DNA of 64,000 nt from Serratia symbiotica (GCA_900380265.1 LR025083.1:682001-746000); one strand, 5' to 3'. Positions 53,653-64,000 are shown, counted from the stretch's first letter. The notes: generated from the letters alone by a model not told the origin. A program made the numbers and translations.

Positions 53653-54459
53653 ATGGCTGATATCACCACTTCCTTAGTGAAAGAACTGCGTATGCGTACT
53701 AGTGCTGGGATTATGGATTGTAAAAAAGCATTGCTCTATGCCAGAGGTAACATTGAGCTCGCGATTGACAATATGCGTAAATCTGGTGCGATTAAAGCAG
53801 CGAAAAAAGCAGGTAACTTTGCTGGTGACGGTGTGATAAAAGTCAAGATAGAGGGCAATTATGGCTTCATTTTAGAAGTGAATTGCCAGACTGACTTTGT
53901 CGCTAAAGATGGTTTTTTCCAAGCGTTCGCTGAACAAGTGTTAGATGCGGCAATGTTAGGCAAAATCACAGATGTGGATGTGTTAAAAGAAAAGGTTGAA
54001 CAAGAACGCGTTGCGCTTGTGGCAAAAATTGGTGAGAACATTAAAATTCGTCGCGTTGCTGCATTAGAAGGCGACATATTGGGCAGTTATCTGCACGGTT
54101 CGCGCATTGGTGTTATGATCGCTGCTAAAGGAGCTGATGAAGAACTGGTTAAGCAAATTGCTATGCATGTTGCAGCAAGTAAACCAGAGTTTGTTAAGCC
54201 TGAAGATCTCTCTTCAGATGTGTTGGGAAAGGAGTATCAGGTTCAGTTGGCGATTGCCATGCAGTCTGGCAAGACAAAAGAAATTGCAGAGAAAATAGTT
54301 GAAGGTCGTATGAATAAATTCAGTAGGGAAGTTTCTTTAATTGGTCAGTCTTTCGTTATCGATCCGAGCAAGACAGTCGGGCAGGTATTGAAAGAACATC
54401 ATGCTGATGTTACGAATTTCATTCGTTTTGAAGTTGGGGAAGGTATCAAAAAAGCTTAA
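53653..54459 (+). CDS. tsf: translation elongation factor Ts, C-terminally truncated
   Basis: Nucleotide-exchange factor for EF-Tu. 268 aa instead of 283. The N-terminal UBA-like region, [14 protein letters not shown] and the TDFVAKD motif ([16 protein letters not shown]) are intact, as are [15 protein letters not shown] and [14 protein letters not shown]. It stops at TAA 54457-54459 after EGIKKA. The same frame continues SDFVGAVIRISNHS to a second TAA at 54502-54504, which aligns residue for residue with the E. coli end TDFAAEVAAMSKQS; ancestral length would be exactly 283. So one nonsense change (a Glu codon to TAA) removed the last 15 residues. The catalytic core is upstream, so function is probably kept. 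Confidence 0.95.
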   Translation: MADITTSLVKELRMRTSAGIMDCKKALLYARGNIELAIDNMRKSGAIKAAKKAGNFAGDGVIKVKIEGNYGFILEVNCQTDFVAKDGFFQAFAEQVLDAAMLGKITDVDVLKEKVEQERVALVAKIGENIKIRRVAALEGDILGSYLHGSRIGVMIAAKGADEELVKQIAMHVAASKPEFVKPEDLSSDVLGKEYQVQLAIAMQSGKTKEIAEKIVEGRMNKFSREVSLIGQSFVIDPSKTVGQVLKEHHADVTNFIRFEVGEGIKKA

Positions 54460-54563
54460 AGTGACTTTGTTGGTGCAGTAATAAGAATAAGTAACCACTC
54501 TTAATCTGTGGGCAAGAAACGTCGTCAGCGCCCGTCTCCTACTTTGTAAGTATTCATTGTTTT

Positions 54564-54603
54564 AGAAAAGCCTGACAGGCTAGTACGTAGCCTTGGCGTT
54601 TTT
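54564..54603 (+). terminator. eroded rpsB-tsf terminator
   Basis: AAAAGCCTGACAGGC and, after a 9-nt loop region, GCCTTGGCG-TTTTT. The inner stem AGGCTA/TAGCCT is perfect; the outer part pairs imperfectly as if one arm has lost bases. T5 at 599-603 follows. Reads as an intrinsic terminator between tsf and pyrH weakened by mutation. Confidence 0.55.
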
Positions 54604-54659
54604 ATTACCTAACCTGTTACTTTTTGAGAAAGTACAGGCATGAAAACTAATGTAAAAAC

Positions 54660-55364
54660 ATGTATCAACGTATTTTGCTCAAATTAAGTGGTGAAGCACT
54701 GCAAGGTCTAGAAAATTTCGGTATTGACGCTAGCATTTTGGATCGTATGGCTCAGGAAATTAAAGAGTTAGTCGAGCTTGGCATTCAGATCGGTCTAGTA
54801 ATCGGTGGCGGAAACCTGTTCCGGGGAGCAAGGTTAGAACAGTCTGGTATGAATCGTGTAGTGGGTGATCAGATGGGAATGTTAGCGACTGTTATGAACA
54901 GTTTGGCTATGCGTGACGCATTACGTCGTGCTTATGTGAATGCCCAGTTAATGTCGGCAATTCCGCTGAACGGCGTATGCGGTAACTATAATTGGGCTGA
55001 GGCGATTAGCTTGCTATGTAATGATAACGTGGTAATTTTCTGTGCCGGGACCGGCAACCCATTTTTCACCACAGATTCTGCCGCCTGTTTACGTGGTATC
55101 GAGATCGAAGCAGATGTTGTATTAAAAGCCACCAAAGTAAATGGTGTATACAGTGCTGATCCCGTCAAAAACTCGAATGCGATACTGTATGAGCAATTAA
55201 CCTATCAGGATGTGCTAAAGCATGAGCTGAAAGTAATGGATTTGGCGGCCTTTGCATTGGCTCGCGATCACAGCATGCCAGTCCACGTATTTAACATGAA
55301 CAAGCCTGGTGCACTGCGCCGGGTTGTGATGGGTAAAAATGAAGGTACCTTGATCTGCCAATAA
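54660..55364 (+). CDS. pyrH: UMP kinase PyrH with displaced start
   Basis: Phosphorylates UMP to UDP; essential for pyrimidine nucleotides. From ATG 54660 it has 234 aa; the E. coli protein is 241. The amino-acid-kinase fold landmarks are intact: [89 protein letters not shown]. The ancestral start appears to be ATG 54640 (MKTNVK, compare MATNAK), but one base is missing by codon 7 so that start is out of frame. Slippage adding one A at the A5 run (54654-54658) would restore MKTNVKNMYQRI. Neither start has a strong Shine-Dalgarno. Confidence 0.93.
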   Translation: MYQRILLKLSGEALQGLENFGIDASILDRMAQEIKELVELGIQIGLVIGGGNLFRGARLEQSGMNRVVGDQMGMLATVMNSLAMRDALRRAYVNAQLMSAIPLNGVCGNYNWAEAISLLCNDNVVIFCAGTGNPFFTTDSAACLRGIEIEADVVLKATKVNGVYSADPVKNSNAILYEQLTYQDVLKHELKVMDLAAFALARDHSMPVHVFNMNKPGALRRVVMGKNEGTLICQ

Positions 55365-55623
55365 GCCGGCTAAGCGGCGACTTAGTAAGTTCAACATCGT
55401 TATCAATAGTTTAGAGACCATCAGCATGTCACAAGCTGTGTATATATTCTATGTCTGGAAGCTGCATGCTAAGCAAAGATGAAAAAAATACACCCACATG
55501 CTAGAGGTGTGTATAGCCATTCGCTCCAAGCAATGCTGAGTTATTATCCGTATTGGTTCAGGGAATTTATAGGGGATGTTGATGTACCGCCTACCTATCA
55601 ACCAAGTTTCTTAGGGTTTGACC
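55365..55623. other. pyrH-frr spacer
   Basis: Short non-coding interval between two co-directional genes. I see no terminator with a T-run and no clear promoter. Confidence 0.5.
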
Positions 55624-56181
55624 GTGATGAATGAAATTAAACAAGATGCAGGTATACGCATGTCAAAAAGCGTAGAAGCATTTAAAAATCAAATCAGTAA
55701 AGTTCGTACTGGTCGTGCTTCTCCAAGCATTTTGGATGGCATCATAGTAGAGTACTATGGTACAGACACCCCACTGCGCCAGTTAGCTAGTGTGACCGTT
55801 GAAGATTTTCACACCTTAACAGTCAATCTGTTTGATCGTTCGTTGGTTCCACTAGTTGAAAAGGCTATTTCGTCTTCCGAGTTGGGTTTGAACCCAAATT
55901 CAACGGGCGCCGTGATCCGCGTTCCTCTGCCTCCTTTGACCGAAGAGCGCCGTAAGGATCTTATTAAAATGGTGCGTGCTGAAGCCGAGCAGGGGCGCGT
56001 GGCGATACGTAATGTACGCCGCGATGCTAATGAAAAAGTAAAAGTCTTGCTAAGAAATAAAAAAATTAGTGAAGATTCTGATCGTCGTTCTCAAGATGAA
56101 ATTCAAAAAATGACCGATGCTTATATTAAGATCATTGATGCCGCCTCGGAAGATAAAGAAAATGAGCTATTGAATTTCTAG
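55624..56181 (+). CDS. frr: ribosome recycling factor
   Basis: Splits post-termination ribosomes together with EF-G. I choose GTG 55624: it gives 185 aa, exactly the E. coli length, aligns [10 protein letters not shown] with MISDIRKDAE, and has AGGG eight to nine bases upstream. ATG 55627 (184 aa) is the alternative. Conserved blocks are intact: [62 protein letters not shown] and the C-terminal KENELLNF. Followed by a strong terminator. Confidence 0.96.
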   Translation: MMNEIKQDAGIRMSKSVEAFKNQISKVRTGRASPSILDGIIVEYYGTDTPLRQLASVTVEDFHTLTVNLFDRSLVPLVEKAISSSELGLNPNSTGAVIRVPLPPLTEERRKDLIKMVRAEAEQGRVAIRNVRRDANEKVKVLLRNKKISEDSDRRSQDEIQKMTDAYIKIIDAASEDKENELLNF

Positions 56182-56186
56182 TCGCC

Positions 56187-56232
56187 ATATCCAAGGGATA
56201 GCGTCGCCTGGGCGGCGCTTTTTCTTGGATAT
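56187..56232 (+). terminator. frr: intrinsic terminator after frr, nested in a second stem
   Basis: Core stem GCGTCGCC (56201-56208) with GGCGGCGC (56211-56218), one G-U pair, loop TG, then TTTTT (56219-56223). An outer perfect 9-bp stem ATATCCAAG (56187-56195) with CTTGGATAT (56224-56232) encloses it. A convincing Rho-independent terminator. Confidence 0.8.
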
Positions 56233-56331
56233 TAATCTCTATTTCAGTCCCTAAAAGAGATTAATGATTGATGGGTAATATTTTACACTGCAACGCTTTT
56301 ATTTCCTTATACTCTTATGCAGAGTGGATGT

Positions 56332-57528
56332 ATGAAGCAACTAACTATTCTTGGCTCGACAGGTTCAGTGGGGATAAGTACTCTTGCCGTTGTTAAGGAA
56401 AATCCTGAGTGTTTTGCAATCAAAGCGTTAGTGGCTGGTCGTAATGTCGCGGTGATGGCGCAGCAGTGTATGGCCTTCCGTCCAGCTTATGCAGCGATGG
56501 CAGATGAAAACGCAGCGCGCAATCTACACCTTATTCTGGGAGAGCAAGGCTTACGCACAGAGGTGCTGGCAGGTGAACACGCTGCCTGTGAATTGGCAGC
56601 GTTAGAAGATGTTGACCAAGTAACAGCAGCGATCGTGGGTGCTGCCGGGCTACTGCCGACATTAGCAGCGATCCGCGCCGGGAAACAGGTGCTTCTGGCG
56701 AATAAAGAAGCACTGGTTGCCTGTGGTCACCTGTTTATGGAGGCGGTGAAAAATAGTCAGGCGCAGCTACTACCACTGGATAGTGAGCATAATGCAATTT
56801 TTCAGAGTTTGCCTGAGAGCATTCAGCGCCAGTTAGGGTATGCTGCGCTAGCCGAGTATGGTGTCTCGCGTATTGTACTTACTGGGTCTGGTGGCCCGTT
56901 CCGTACGATGCCGCTAGATCAGTTCAGAACAATCACACCAGATCAGGCGTGCGCCCACCCGAACTGGGCTATGGGGCGGAAAATTTCGGTGGATGCCGCC
57001 ACTATGATGAATAAAGGTCTTGAATATATTGAAGCACGCTGGTTGTTCAACGCATCCCGGAAAGAAATAGAAGTGATATTGCATCCGCAGTCGGTGATCC
57101 ATTCGATGGTGCGCTACACCGATGGCAGTGTGTTAGCCCAGTTGGGTAGGCCAGATATGCGGACTCCAATCGCTCATGCGATCGCATATCCAAAGCGGGT
57201 CCACTCTGGCGTGGAAGATCTAGATTTCTGCCGTGTTGGTGCATTAACTTTTTCTAAACCGGACTGCGAGCGCTATCCTTGCTTGTACCTTGCGATCGAA
57301 GCGTTCGAGACTAGTCAAGCGGCAACTACTGTGTTGAATGCTACCAACGAAATCGCCGTGAGTGCGTTCTTGCAGAAACAGATCCGCTTTACTGATATTG
57401 CAACGGTTAACCGAAACGTGCTAGAACGACTCTCGTTGCAGTCGCCGTCCTGCATTGATGAAGTCTTGACAATAGATCGTCAAGCACGTGCGGTTGCTAC
57501 TGAAGTAGTGCAGTTAATACAAGTGTAA
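56332..57528 (+). CDS. dxr: 1-deoxy-D-xylulose-5-phosphate reductoisomerase Dxr (IspC)
   Basis: Second enzyme of the MEP isoprenoid pathway, NADPH-dependent. I start it at ATG 56332 ([14 protein letters not shown]), which gives 398 aa exactly as in E. coli; the in-frame ATG 56317 adds five unusual residues. NADPH-binding [20 protein letters not shown], metal/substrate motif [42 protein letters not shown] and [20 protein letters not shown] are present. Not in an obvious operon: a terminator precedes it and 270 bp follow before uppS. It feeds the isoprenoid precursors that UppS uses. Confidence 0.97.
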   Translation: MKQLTILGSTGSVGISTLAVVKENPECFAIKALVAGRNVAVMAQQCMAFRPAYAAMADENAARNLHLILGEQGLRTEVLAGEHAACELAALEDVDQVTAAIVGAAGLLPTLAAIRAGKQVLLANKEALVACGHLFMEAVKNSQAQLLPLDSEHNAIFQSLPESIQRQLGYAALAEYGVSRIVLTGSGGPFRTMPLDQFRTITPDQACAHPNWAMGRKISVDAATMMNKGLEYIEARWLFNASRKEIEVILHPQSVIHSMVRYTDGSVLAQLGRPDMRTPIAHAIAYPKRVHSGVEDLDFCRVGALTFSKPDCERYPCLYLAIEAFETSQAATTVLNATNEIAVSAFLQKQIRFTDIATVNRNVLERLSLQSPSCIDEVLTIDRQARAVATEVVQLIQV

Positions 57529-57800
57529 TAACAAGTGTGACTGAGTTTTATTGATGATGTGCGTACGCTGAAATAGTTCTGTTTATTCATCCTAGCTGAA
57601 ATATGATAGTCAATAGCAGTAGTTACCAGTTATATGATTTAATATGTCTTAATTGGTATTTCCCAATTTTGATAGCAATTCAAAAAGTTCGGGTATGGTA
57701 AGAAGGTGTTAGGGAGCTGTGCCGGGAATAGATTAATCTACAATAAAGGATTGCGTTAAAAAATAGCAATATATCTCTATTGAGGAAATTAGTTTTAGTT

Positions 57801-58580
57801 ATGGTATCTACAGAACTACAAGAGGTTAATCCGTTCAACATAGGAGTCCGCCATGTTGCAATCATTATGGATGGCAATGGACGTTGGGCTAAACGTCAGG
57901 GTCAATTACGTGCTTTTGGTCATAAAGCAGGCGTGAAATCGGTACGCCGTGCAGTGAGCTTTGCTGCTAGCAACTGTTTAGAGGTGCTAACGCTTTATGC
58001 TTTTAGTAGCGAAAACTGGAACCGCTCGATGCAGGAAGTTTCCACATTAATGGAGCTGTTTGTTCATGCGCTTGATAGTGAATTAAAAACTCTGCATAAG
58101 CATAATGTCAGGCTGCGAGTGATCGGTGATATCAGCCGATTTAGTAAGCGGCTCCAAGAGCGCATTGACCGGTCTCAGTTGCTGACGAAAAATAACAATG
58201 GCTTGACGCTTAATATTGCTGCTAATTATGGTGGCCGCTGGGATCTCATTCAGGGAGTAAAGAAACTAGCTGAAGAGATACAAGGCGGCATGTTGCGTTC
58301 GGATCAAATTAGTGAAGAACTATTGAGTCAGTTTGTCTCTATGAGCGATTTAGCGCCGGTAGATTTAGTTATCCGAACCGGTGGTGAACATCGAATAAGT
58401 AACTTTCTATTGTGGCAAATAGCATATGCCGAGCTTTACTTTACCGATATACTTTGGCCTGATTTTGATGAGCATGCCTTTGAAAATGCACTGAATGAAT
58501 TTTCACAACGTGAGCGGCGCTTCGGGGGCACAAGAGCCATTGTATCGGATCCTATACCTCCTCGGGGGAATATGTGCTGA
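57801..58580 (+). CDS. uppS: undecaprenyl diphosphate synthase UppS (IspU)
   Basis: Cis-prenyltransferase making C55-PP, the lipid carrier for cell-wall building blocks. 259 aa from ATG 57801; an in-frame TTG at 57780 is less likely. GAGGA lies 14 bases before the ATG, rather far, so initiation may be weak. Catalytic Asp in [38 protein letters not shown], and the signature [17 protein letters not shown] are intact. The C-terminal tail differs from E. coli ([15 protein letters not shown]) and overlaps cdsA by 7 bp, so the two are translationally coupled. Confidence 0.96.
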   Translation: MVSTELQEVNPFNIGVRHVAIIMDGNGRWAKRQGQLRAFGHKAGVKSVRRAVSFAASNCLEVLTLYAFSSENWNRSMQEVSTLMELFVHALDSELKTLHKHNVRLRVIGDISRFSKRLQERIDRSQLLTKNNNGLTLNIAANYGGRWDLIQGVKKLAEEIQGGMLRSDQISEELLSQFVSMSDLAPVDLVIRTGGEHRISNFLLWQIAYAELYFTDILWPDFDEHAFENALNEFSQRERRFGGTRAIVSDPIPPRGNMC

Positions 58581-59413
58581 AATGTCGCTTTATAACTGCT
58601 ATAATTTTAATTCCGATGGTGATCGGAATGCTATTTTTGATGCCGCCGTTTATGTTTGCTTCGCTAACACTACTCATCTGTATGTTAGCCGCTTGGGAAT
58701 GGAGTCAATTAGCTGGTTTTATTGCCCGTTCTCACCGATTTTTTTTAGCGATAATCTGTGGATTTCTGCTGCTGCTGATAATGCTCTACTTTCCAAAATA
58801 TTCTCGTGTTGTTCACCTTTTCTTATGGTTGTCGTTGGTTTGGTGGGCGGTAGCACTATTGCTAGTGCTTTTTTATCCCCACTCAGCAGCAGTCTGGCGT
58901 CATGCACATTCACATTCACTACGCCTAATTTTTGGCCTGCTGACTATCGTTCCATTTTTTGGGGGTACGATAGCACTACGCCAGTATGGTGATCTCGATA
59001 ACCAATTTACGGGTGCTTGGTACCTATTGTATGTGATGTTGTTGGTATGGGGCGTAGATTCTGGTGCCTACATGTGCGGTAAGCTCTTTGGAAAGCATAA
59101 ACTAGCACCAAAGGTTTCGCCGGGTAAGACTTGGGAAGGGCTAATCGGCGGGCTGATAACTTCAGTGTTGATCTCATGGCTGTTTGGTAGGTATTTAACA
59201 TTAAATATAGTGCCAGTAACCCTGTTGGGTTGTTCAGTTATCGCCGCGTTAGCTTCGGTACTAGGTGATTTGGTTGAGAGCATGTTCAAACGTGAAGTAG
59301 GTCTTAAAGACAGTGGCTGTCTAATGCCGGGGCATGGAGGGATATTAGATCGTATCGATAGCCTGACTGCAGCAGTGCCTATCTTTTCCTACATGATATT
59401 TGTAGTGCTTTAA
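58574..59413 (+). CDS. cdsA: phosphatidate cytidylyltransferase CdsA
   Basis: Makes CDP-diacylglycerol from phosphatidic acid and CTP, the branch point of phospholipid synthesis. 279 aa (E. coli 285) from GTG 58574, giving [16 protein letters not shown] like E. coli MLKYRLISAFVLIPVV. About eight membrane spans. The CDS signature is complete near the C-terminus: [13 protein letters not shown] then [18 protein letters not shown]. Middle motif [18 protein letters not shown] is conserved. Overlaps uppS by 7 bp. Slightly short in a variable loop. rseP, the next gene in the ancestral operon, is dead. Confidence 0.96.
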   Translation: MLKCRFITAIILIPMVIGMLFLMPPFMFASLTLLICMLAAWEWSQLAGFIARSHRFFLAIICGFLLLLIMLYFPKYSRVVHLFLWLSLVWWAVALLLVLFYPHSAAVWRHAHSHSLRLIFGLLTIVPFFGGTIALRQYGDLDNQFTGAWYLLYVMLLVWGVDSGAYMCGKLFGKHKLAPKVSPGKTWEGLIGGLITSVLISWLFGRYLTLNIVPVTLLGCSVIAALASVLGDLVESMFKREVGLKDSGCLMPGHGGILDRIDSLTAAVPIFSYMIFVVL

Positions 59414-60768
59414 TCCTGTAATAGTAGGGATTGGCGAGATTATTTGATGATGATCTCAAAACCTGTTAGTGATTTTAGAGGCCTCAGTAAATTAGTTAAC
59501 GTCCACAAGTTTGGCATTATTGCCTTGCCTGTCCGATGTGCGTGTGGGTTAAATGCTTTTATATTGTAATTCCCGTGTTCTGTTGAGACGAACTAATCGT
59601 TAATATTAAAGTATATTGTCGTTCTTGTGTCGCTGGGTGATGACACAATGTTTGATGGTGGATAGATATAGTTGCACCTGATTGCTCTCGTCAGGACGTT
59701 AATTATAAACCTACCTGGTAGAGCTCTGATGTCGCCACCTCCGTGCTGATGCTAACTTTTATTTATTCTTCTGGCTTATGGGTTGGTGTTTAGCCTAGAT
59801 ATTCCTTCCTTTCAGTCAGCCCGCCGGTAAAATCTTACTACGCTTCATTGCCGCAATAGACGGCGGTTTTCTGGAATGGAGATTAATTTGGCTGTCATTA
59901 TCGAAAGGGCTGCTCGGGCATATATTCGTCTTGCACCACTAATAGAGATGCATAACACACGCACGTCAGACATACAAAGGTAGGTATAGCGCCATTTGCT
60001 GCTTCACAAGAAGGTAAGGAAGACGCTTGATGTTTGCTAGTGGTATGTTGCACAAGATAAATAAGATCTGGTGCAGAAATTGAATACTATGCAACGCAGT
60101 CTACAGATACAATCAGTACTTTAAGAAGTAACTCTCCAAGTTAGCCTTGGAAGGGCAATGTTACACTTAGAAGATAAGATGAGTAAAATAGATGATTACC
60201 GGCTGGATACTTTTGAGAAATCGTTAAGCGCATTCATGATAGCTAGGTAAGGCAGTGGTTTGAGAGGTAAAAATAAACTTCCCTTGATTTGACACTTATA
60301 ACAGATAAATAAACAATAGAAAAGGAAAAGTGCTAAGGTTGCTGGCATTATTCTGCACTCAAAATAATATAAGGCTATCCACCAACATGTATGAATTCCT
60401 GCGACGAATCAACGTAGTGCAACATGATTGTCTGATGTACCTTACACTCAGTAAGGTGGCTAAATTGATTGCCGCTGACATAAAACCAAGGAACCTCAGT
60501 GGCTTAATCTCAATTGTTCGGGATTCAGGGAATTATTCGAGGCTGATGCGTATATGGTGTGATTTACCTGGGTGAATAAGTGTCAACTTAAGAATTATTA
60601 GTCTGTTCCATTTAATAATGTTAAATGGAACAGGATCTTTATCCTGGCGATAGAACATGAATTAGAAGACAGTTCCTCATGAAGTACAGGATTACCGCTA
60701 TCGCATGTTGCGAGATCATGCTGGTATTGCTGATTGATCTTGCACTTTTTGATGATTTTCCTCGGCTT
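59414..60768 (+). pseudogene. rseP: relic of rseP (site-2 intramembrane zinc protease)
   Basis: Between cdsA and bamA as in E. coli. Anchors in order: 59771 on, LAYGLVFSLDIP versus FAYWLVFIIGVP; then QPAGKILLRFIAAIDGGFLE versus RPVVGEI-NSIAAEAQ...GIETPDW; 60456 on, VAKLIAADIKPRNLSGLIS versus LGKLITGDVKLNNLSGPIS; 60630 on, FILAIEHELE versus LFLAIEKIKG; EVQDYRYR versus RVQDFCYR; finally IMLVLLIDLALFDDFPRL versus ILLVLLMGLALFNDFSRL, ending at 60768. The frame changes several times, with stops. The HExxH zinc motif was not found. The 82-codon open frame at 60330-60575 is part of this relic. Loss removes the second cleavage of RseA, so normal sigma-E activation is not possible by this route. Confidence 0.87.
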
Positions 60769-60805
60769 ATGGGCGAGGATAAATTAGGAAGAACGAATAA
60801 AAATA

Positions 60806-63211
60806 ATGGCGATAAAACAGTTGCTAACACTGGCACTGCTTTTTAATAGTGCCAGTGTATACGCCGTGTCCCGGTTCCTAGTAAATAACATTTATTTCGA
60901 AGGGTTACAACGGGTCAGTGTTGGTGCGGCGTTGCTTACTATGCCGGTTTGCGTAGGGGATATTATTACTGATGATGATATCGGGGTTACTATCCGTGAT
61001 TTATTTGCTACGGGCAATTTCGATGATATTCGTGTGTTACGCGATCGTAATACGCTCATTATTCAGGTTAAGGAAAGGCCTACTATTGCCAGCATTACTT
61101 TTTCCGGTAATAAATCGGTTAAAGACGACATTCTTAAGCAGAACTTAGCAGCCTTTGGGGTGAAGGTTGGTGAGGCTCTTAACCTCGCCACGATTTCTAG
61201 TGTTGAACAAGGGTTGGAAGATTTCTACTACAGCGTTGGTAAATACAGTTCATTGGTGAAAGCCGTCATCACACCCCTCCCGCGCAATCGTGTCGATCTG
61301 ACATTAGTGTTTACCGAAGGGACCTCTGCTAAGATCCAACAAATCAATATTCTTGGTAACCGAGCTTTCACCACTAATGAACTAAGATCATGTTTCCAAC
61401 TGCGTGACCAAGTCCCGTGGTGGAACTTGCTAGGTGATCGAAAATATCAGACACAGACACTATCGCTCGATCTCGAAAATCTGCGGCGTTTTTATTTTGA
61501 TCGCGGCTATGCTCGGTTTAAGAATGATTCTACTACAGTTAGCTTGACACCAGATAAAAAAGGCATCTATATCACCATCAATATAACTGAAGGTGAGCAG
61601 TATAAACTGTCTGAGATAACACTCCATGGTAACTTGGCAGGCCATTTACAGGAAGCTAAGCAGCTGAGTGAAATCAAATCAAGTGAATTCTATAATGGCA
61701 GTAAAGTGCACAAGATGGAAGAGAATCTCGTCGCGATGTTGGGGCATTATGGTTACGCCTACCCGGCCGTTTCCACTCGGTTAGAAATGAACGAGCAGGA
61801 TAAAACCATTAAACTCCATGTAAGTGTTGATCCGGGCAACCGATTCTATGTACGTCGTATTAAGTTTGAAGGCAATGACACCACTAGAGATGTCGTATTG
61901 CGCCGTGAAATGCGTCAGATGGAAGGAACTTGGTTGAGCAATGTTCAGATCGAACAGGGGAAAGAACGCCTGAATCGACTGGGTTATTTCGAGACGATTG
62001 ATGTGGAAACCCAGCGTGTGCCGAGTAGCGATGATCAGGTTGATGTCCTCTTCAAAGTGAAAGAACGCAATACTGGTACCTTAAACTTTGCTATTGGCTA
62101 TGGCACGGCTAGCGGGGTTAGCTTCAAAATGGGTATACAGCAGGATAATTCATTAGGCACCGGTTATTCAGTCGGCATTAATGGATCTAAGAATAATTAT
62201 CAAACTTATACGGACCTGTTGGTTACTAACCCTTATATAACTATGGATGGGGTGAGTTTGGGAGGTCGAGTGTTTTACAATGACTTTAAAGCGGATCAAG
62301 CCGATCTATCTGATTATCTCAATAAGAGTTACGGTCTTGACGGCACTTTAGGTCTCCCTTGCAACGAAAACAACTCGTTATCTAGCAGTTTAGGGTATGT
62401 TCATAATGCTGTGTCGAACATGCAGCCTCAAATCAGCATGTGGCGTTATTTTAAGTCAGTAGGGATGGACCTCAATACTGTGGATCTAGCCGGGTATTTA
62501 GCCGATGACTTCACCTTCAGTCTGGGCTGGAGTCACAATGACCTCGATCGCGGCTACTTCCCAACTTCTGGAAACCGCACCATGTTGAATGGTAAAGTCA
62601 CCATTCCTGGATCAGATAACCAATATTACAAGGTAACCTTGGATAGCGTGCAGTACGTGCCTATAGACAAGGATCACGCTTGGGTGTTGTTAGGACGTGG
62701 AAGCCTGGGTTACGCAGATGGCCTAGGAGGTAAGGAAACACCATTTTATGAAAATTTCCATCTAGGCGGTTCGAGTACTGTGCGCGGATTCCAGTCAAAC
62801 ACCATTGGGCCGAAGGCCGTATACTATAATACTCATTGGCATAGCTGTGCAGTGAAGGGCAAGATTTGTAATTCAGATGACGCCGTAGGGGGTAATTCTA
62901 TGGTAGTTGCCAGCCTAGAATTAATTACCCCAACGCCATTAATTAGCGAGCAATACACAAAATCAGTCCGTACCTCTCTATTTTTAGATATAGGGACAGT
63001 ATGGGATACCCAATGGCAGAATAGTGCTGATACTCACGAATATAATGTGCCTGATTACGGGAAAGTAAGCAATATTCGTGCTTCTTTTGGTGCCGCATTG
63101 CAATGGATGTCGCCGCTGGGACCGTTGGTTTTTTCCTATGCGAAACTGTTAAAAAAACACGATAGTGACAAGTCTGAACAATTCCAGTTTAACATTGGTA
63201 AAACCTGGTGA
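60806..63211 (+). CDS. bamA: outer membrane assembly protein BamA (Omp85)
   Basis: Central subunit of the BAM complex that folds beta-barrel proteins into the outer membrane. 801 aa (E. coli 810). Signal peptide [20 protein letters not shown], then five POTRA domains (about residues 21-420), then a 16-strand barrel. The loop-6 motif VRGF is intact in [16 protein letters not shown], as is the C-terminal FNIGKTW. Departures: the usual YAQPFKKYDGDK before the last strand reads [12 protein letters not shown], and some extracellular loops are shorter. The upstream stretch TTAGGAAGAACG before the ATG resembles the E. coli rseP-bamA junction. Retention shows that an outer membrane with porin-type proteins is still built. 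Confidence 0.96.
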   Translation: MAIKQLLTLALLFNSASVYAVSRFLVNNIYFEGLQRVSVGAALLTMPVCVGDIITDDDIGVTIRDLFATGNFDDIRVLRDRNTLIIQVKERPTIASITFSGNKSVKDDILKQNLAAFGVKVGEALNLATISSVEQGLEDFYYSVGKYSSLVKAVITPLPRNRVDLTLVFTEGTSAKIQQINILGNRAFTTNELRSCFQLRDQVPWWNLLGDRKYQTQTLSLDLENLRRFYFDRGYARFKNDSTTVSLTPDKKGIYITINITEGEQYKLSEITLHGNLAGHLQEAKQLSEIKSSEFYNGSKVHKMEENLVAMLGHYGYAYPAVSTRLEMNEQDKTIKLHVSVDPGNRFYVRRIKFEGNDTTRDVVLRREMRQMEGTWLSNVQIEQGKERLNRLGYFETIDVETQRVPSSDDQVDVLFKVKERNTGTLNFAIGYGTASGVSFKMGIQQDNSLGTGYSVGINGSKNNYQTYTDLLVTNPYITMDGVSLGGRVFYNDFKADQADLSDYLNKSYGLDGTLGLPCNENNSLSSSLGYVHNAVSNMQPQISMWRYFKSVGMDLNTVDLAGYLADDFTFSLGWSHNDLDRGYFPTSGNRTMLNGKVTIPGSDNQYYKVTLDSVQYVPIDKDHAWVLLGRGSLGYADGLGGKETPFYENFHLGGSSTVRGFQSNTIGPKAVYYNTHWHSCAVKGKICNSDDAVGGNSMVVASLELITPTPLISEQYTKSVRTSLFLDIGTVWDTQWQNSADTHEYNVPDYGKVSNIRASFGAALQWMSPLGPLVFSYAKLLKKHDSDKSEQFQFNIGKTW

Positions 63212-63275
63212 CGGCTGTCGCCGTAAGCAAAACAAGTTATACCCTAGTAATATAAGTTACTGCGATTCAGACTCA

Positions 63276-63300
63276 ATATAATGAATAAAATTCATTATAT
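63276..63300. repeat. perfect inverted repeat between bamA and skp
   Basis: Arms ATATAATGAAT and ATTCATTATAT (11 bp, no mismatch), loop AAA. All A/T-rich; no T-run follows. It could be a weak pause site or a fossil operator in the bamA-skp spacer. Confidence 0.6.
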
Positions 63301-63504
63301 CCACAGGTTTATTACCACTTGTTTACCCGGGTACCTTGATAAGGCAAATACAAGGTACAGGAAGGATGCTAGGTGTTCCAAGAACACGTAAATACTAGGT
63401 GTCCGTGAAGCAATAGTTGACTCTCATTGTTTGAGATGAGGATAAATATGGCAGATTATTTGCTGTTATTTCAAATGGAAGAAATTAGTAGAGGTAAAGA
63501 GTCT

Positions 63505-64000
63505 ATGTTGAAAAAATGGTTGTGTGCTGTAGGCCTCGGTGTAGGAATAGCTGCCTCAGTTGGTGTGCAGGCAGAAAATAAAATTGCTGCTGTTAACGTA
63601 TCCAGTATTTTCCAACAGTTGCCCGCACGTGTCGCAGTAGCTAAAGAACTAGAAAATGAGTTTCAAACTCGTGCACATGAACTTCAAAAAATAGAACAGA
63701 GCCTTCAGACAAAAATGCAGCGCCTACAACGTGATGGCGTTACCTTGAAGGTCAGCGAGCGTAGAAAACTGGAAAAAGAAGTGATGACGCAGCGTGAGCA
63801 GTTCTCTCAGAAAGCACAGATATTCGAGCAAGATAATCGACGCCGGCAGATAGAAGAACGTAATAAAATTCTTAGTCGTATTCAGGATGCGGTAAAATCT
63901 TTTGCTACCAAAGAGGGATATGACTTAGTGCTCGATGCTAATGCTGTAGCCTACTTAAGTTCTTCTAAAGATATCACGGCTGATGTGCTGAAGCAGGTTA
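63505..64000 (+). CDS. skp: periplasmic chaperone Skp (OmpH), partial
   Basis: Trimeric jellyfish-shaped chaperone that carries unfolded outer-membrane proteins across the periplasm to BamA. The frame is open to the window end (165 codons), reaching ITADVLKQV, so only the last residue or so is missing. Signal peptide [20 protein letters not shown], cleaved after VQA. Then [18 protein letters not shown], long coiled-coil arms (residues about 50-130) and [23 protein letters not shown] 63505 has GAGGTAA upstream and gives a normal signal peptide. An in-frame ATG at 63448 with its own GAGG would add 19 residues ahead of the signal; I consider it unlikely. The order bamA-skp is the conserved one. 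Confidence 0.95.
   Translation, partial: MLKKWLCAVGLGVGIAASVGVQAENKIAAVNVSSIFQQLPARVAVAKELENEFQTRAHELQKIEQSLQTKMQRLQRDGVTLKVSERRKLEKEVMTQREQFSQKAQIFEQDNRRRQIEERNKILSRIQDAVKSFATKEGYDLVLDANAVAYLSSSKDITADVLKQV

Noticed and set aside
63448-63504. Upstream in-frame ATG adding 19 residues to Skp
   Set aside because: It would place a charged segment before the signal peptide; the ATG at 63505 gives a normal exported Skp and has a good ribosome site.

Overview
The window looks like the chromosome of a gammaproteobacterial insect endosymbiont at an intermediate stage of genome reduction. Retained proteins are Serratia/Yersinia-like (Enterobacterales), and by my sum only about 24 kb of 64 kb (about 38%) is still coding. 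'Candidatus Serratia symbiotica'-type genomes fit this pattern, but the species is an inference. The long spacers are not random DNA: read frame by frame, several still carry recognisable relics of the genes that occupy those places in Escherichia coli, riddled with stops and frameshifts.

Layout. 1.8-3.9 kb: a zinc ABC importer behind a near-perfect Zur operator, with a possible 46-codon membrane microprotein, an intact ATPase (AztA-like) and permease (AztB-like), and a broken substrate-binding-protein gene. 3.9-14.9 kb: gene desert, very AT-rich at about 6.4-10.1 kb, with an lplT relic near 13.7 kb. 15-38.9 kb: the E. coli locus ygdQ-mutH-rppH-ptsP-lgt-thyA-(ppd genes)-recC-ptrA-recB-recD-argA-amiC-metZWV-mltA in conserved order. 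ygdQ, mutH, rppH, lgt, thyA, recC, recB, recD and one initiator tRNA survive. ptsP, ptrA, amiC and mltA are relics; argA is a possible relic. 38.9-47.9 kb: a second desert, holding three very long perfect inverted repeats and an ancestral rearrangement junction. 47.9-64 kb: the locus yaeH-dapD-glnD-map-rpsB-tsf-pyrH-frr-dxr-uppS-cdsA-rseP-bamA-skp, with glnD and rseP dead, yaeH probably dead, and skp cut by the window end.

Surviving functions: a complete RecBCD recombinase and MutH (DNA repair), thymidylate and UMP kinases (nucleotides), translation (S2, EF-Ts, RRF, Met aminopeptidase, fMet tRNA), mRNA 5'-end processing (RppH), lysine/peptidoglycan precursor (DapD), isoprenoid and undecaprenyl carrier (Dxr, UppS), phospholipid (CdsA), lipoprotein modification (Lgt) and outer-membrane assembly (BamA, Skp). 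Lost functions include nitrogen control (PtsP, GlnD), the site-2 protease RseP, pitrilysin, and two cell-wall hydrolases (AmiC, MltA).

Erosion is also visible inside retained essential genes. tsf ends at a single GAA-to-TAA-type stop 15 residues before its ancestral end. The first codons of pyrH are out of frame by one base at an A5 tract. ThyA lacks one of its two adjacent phosphate-binding arginines. The most unexpected sequence-level signal is an excess of long perfect inverted repeats (10-20 bp arms) in the non-coding DNA.
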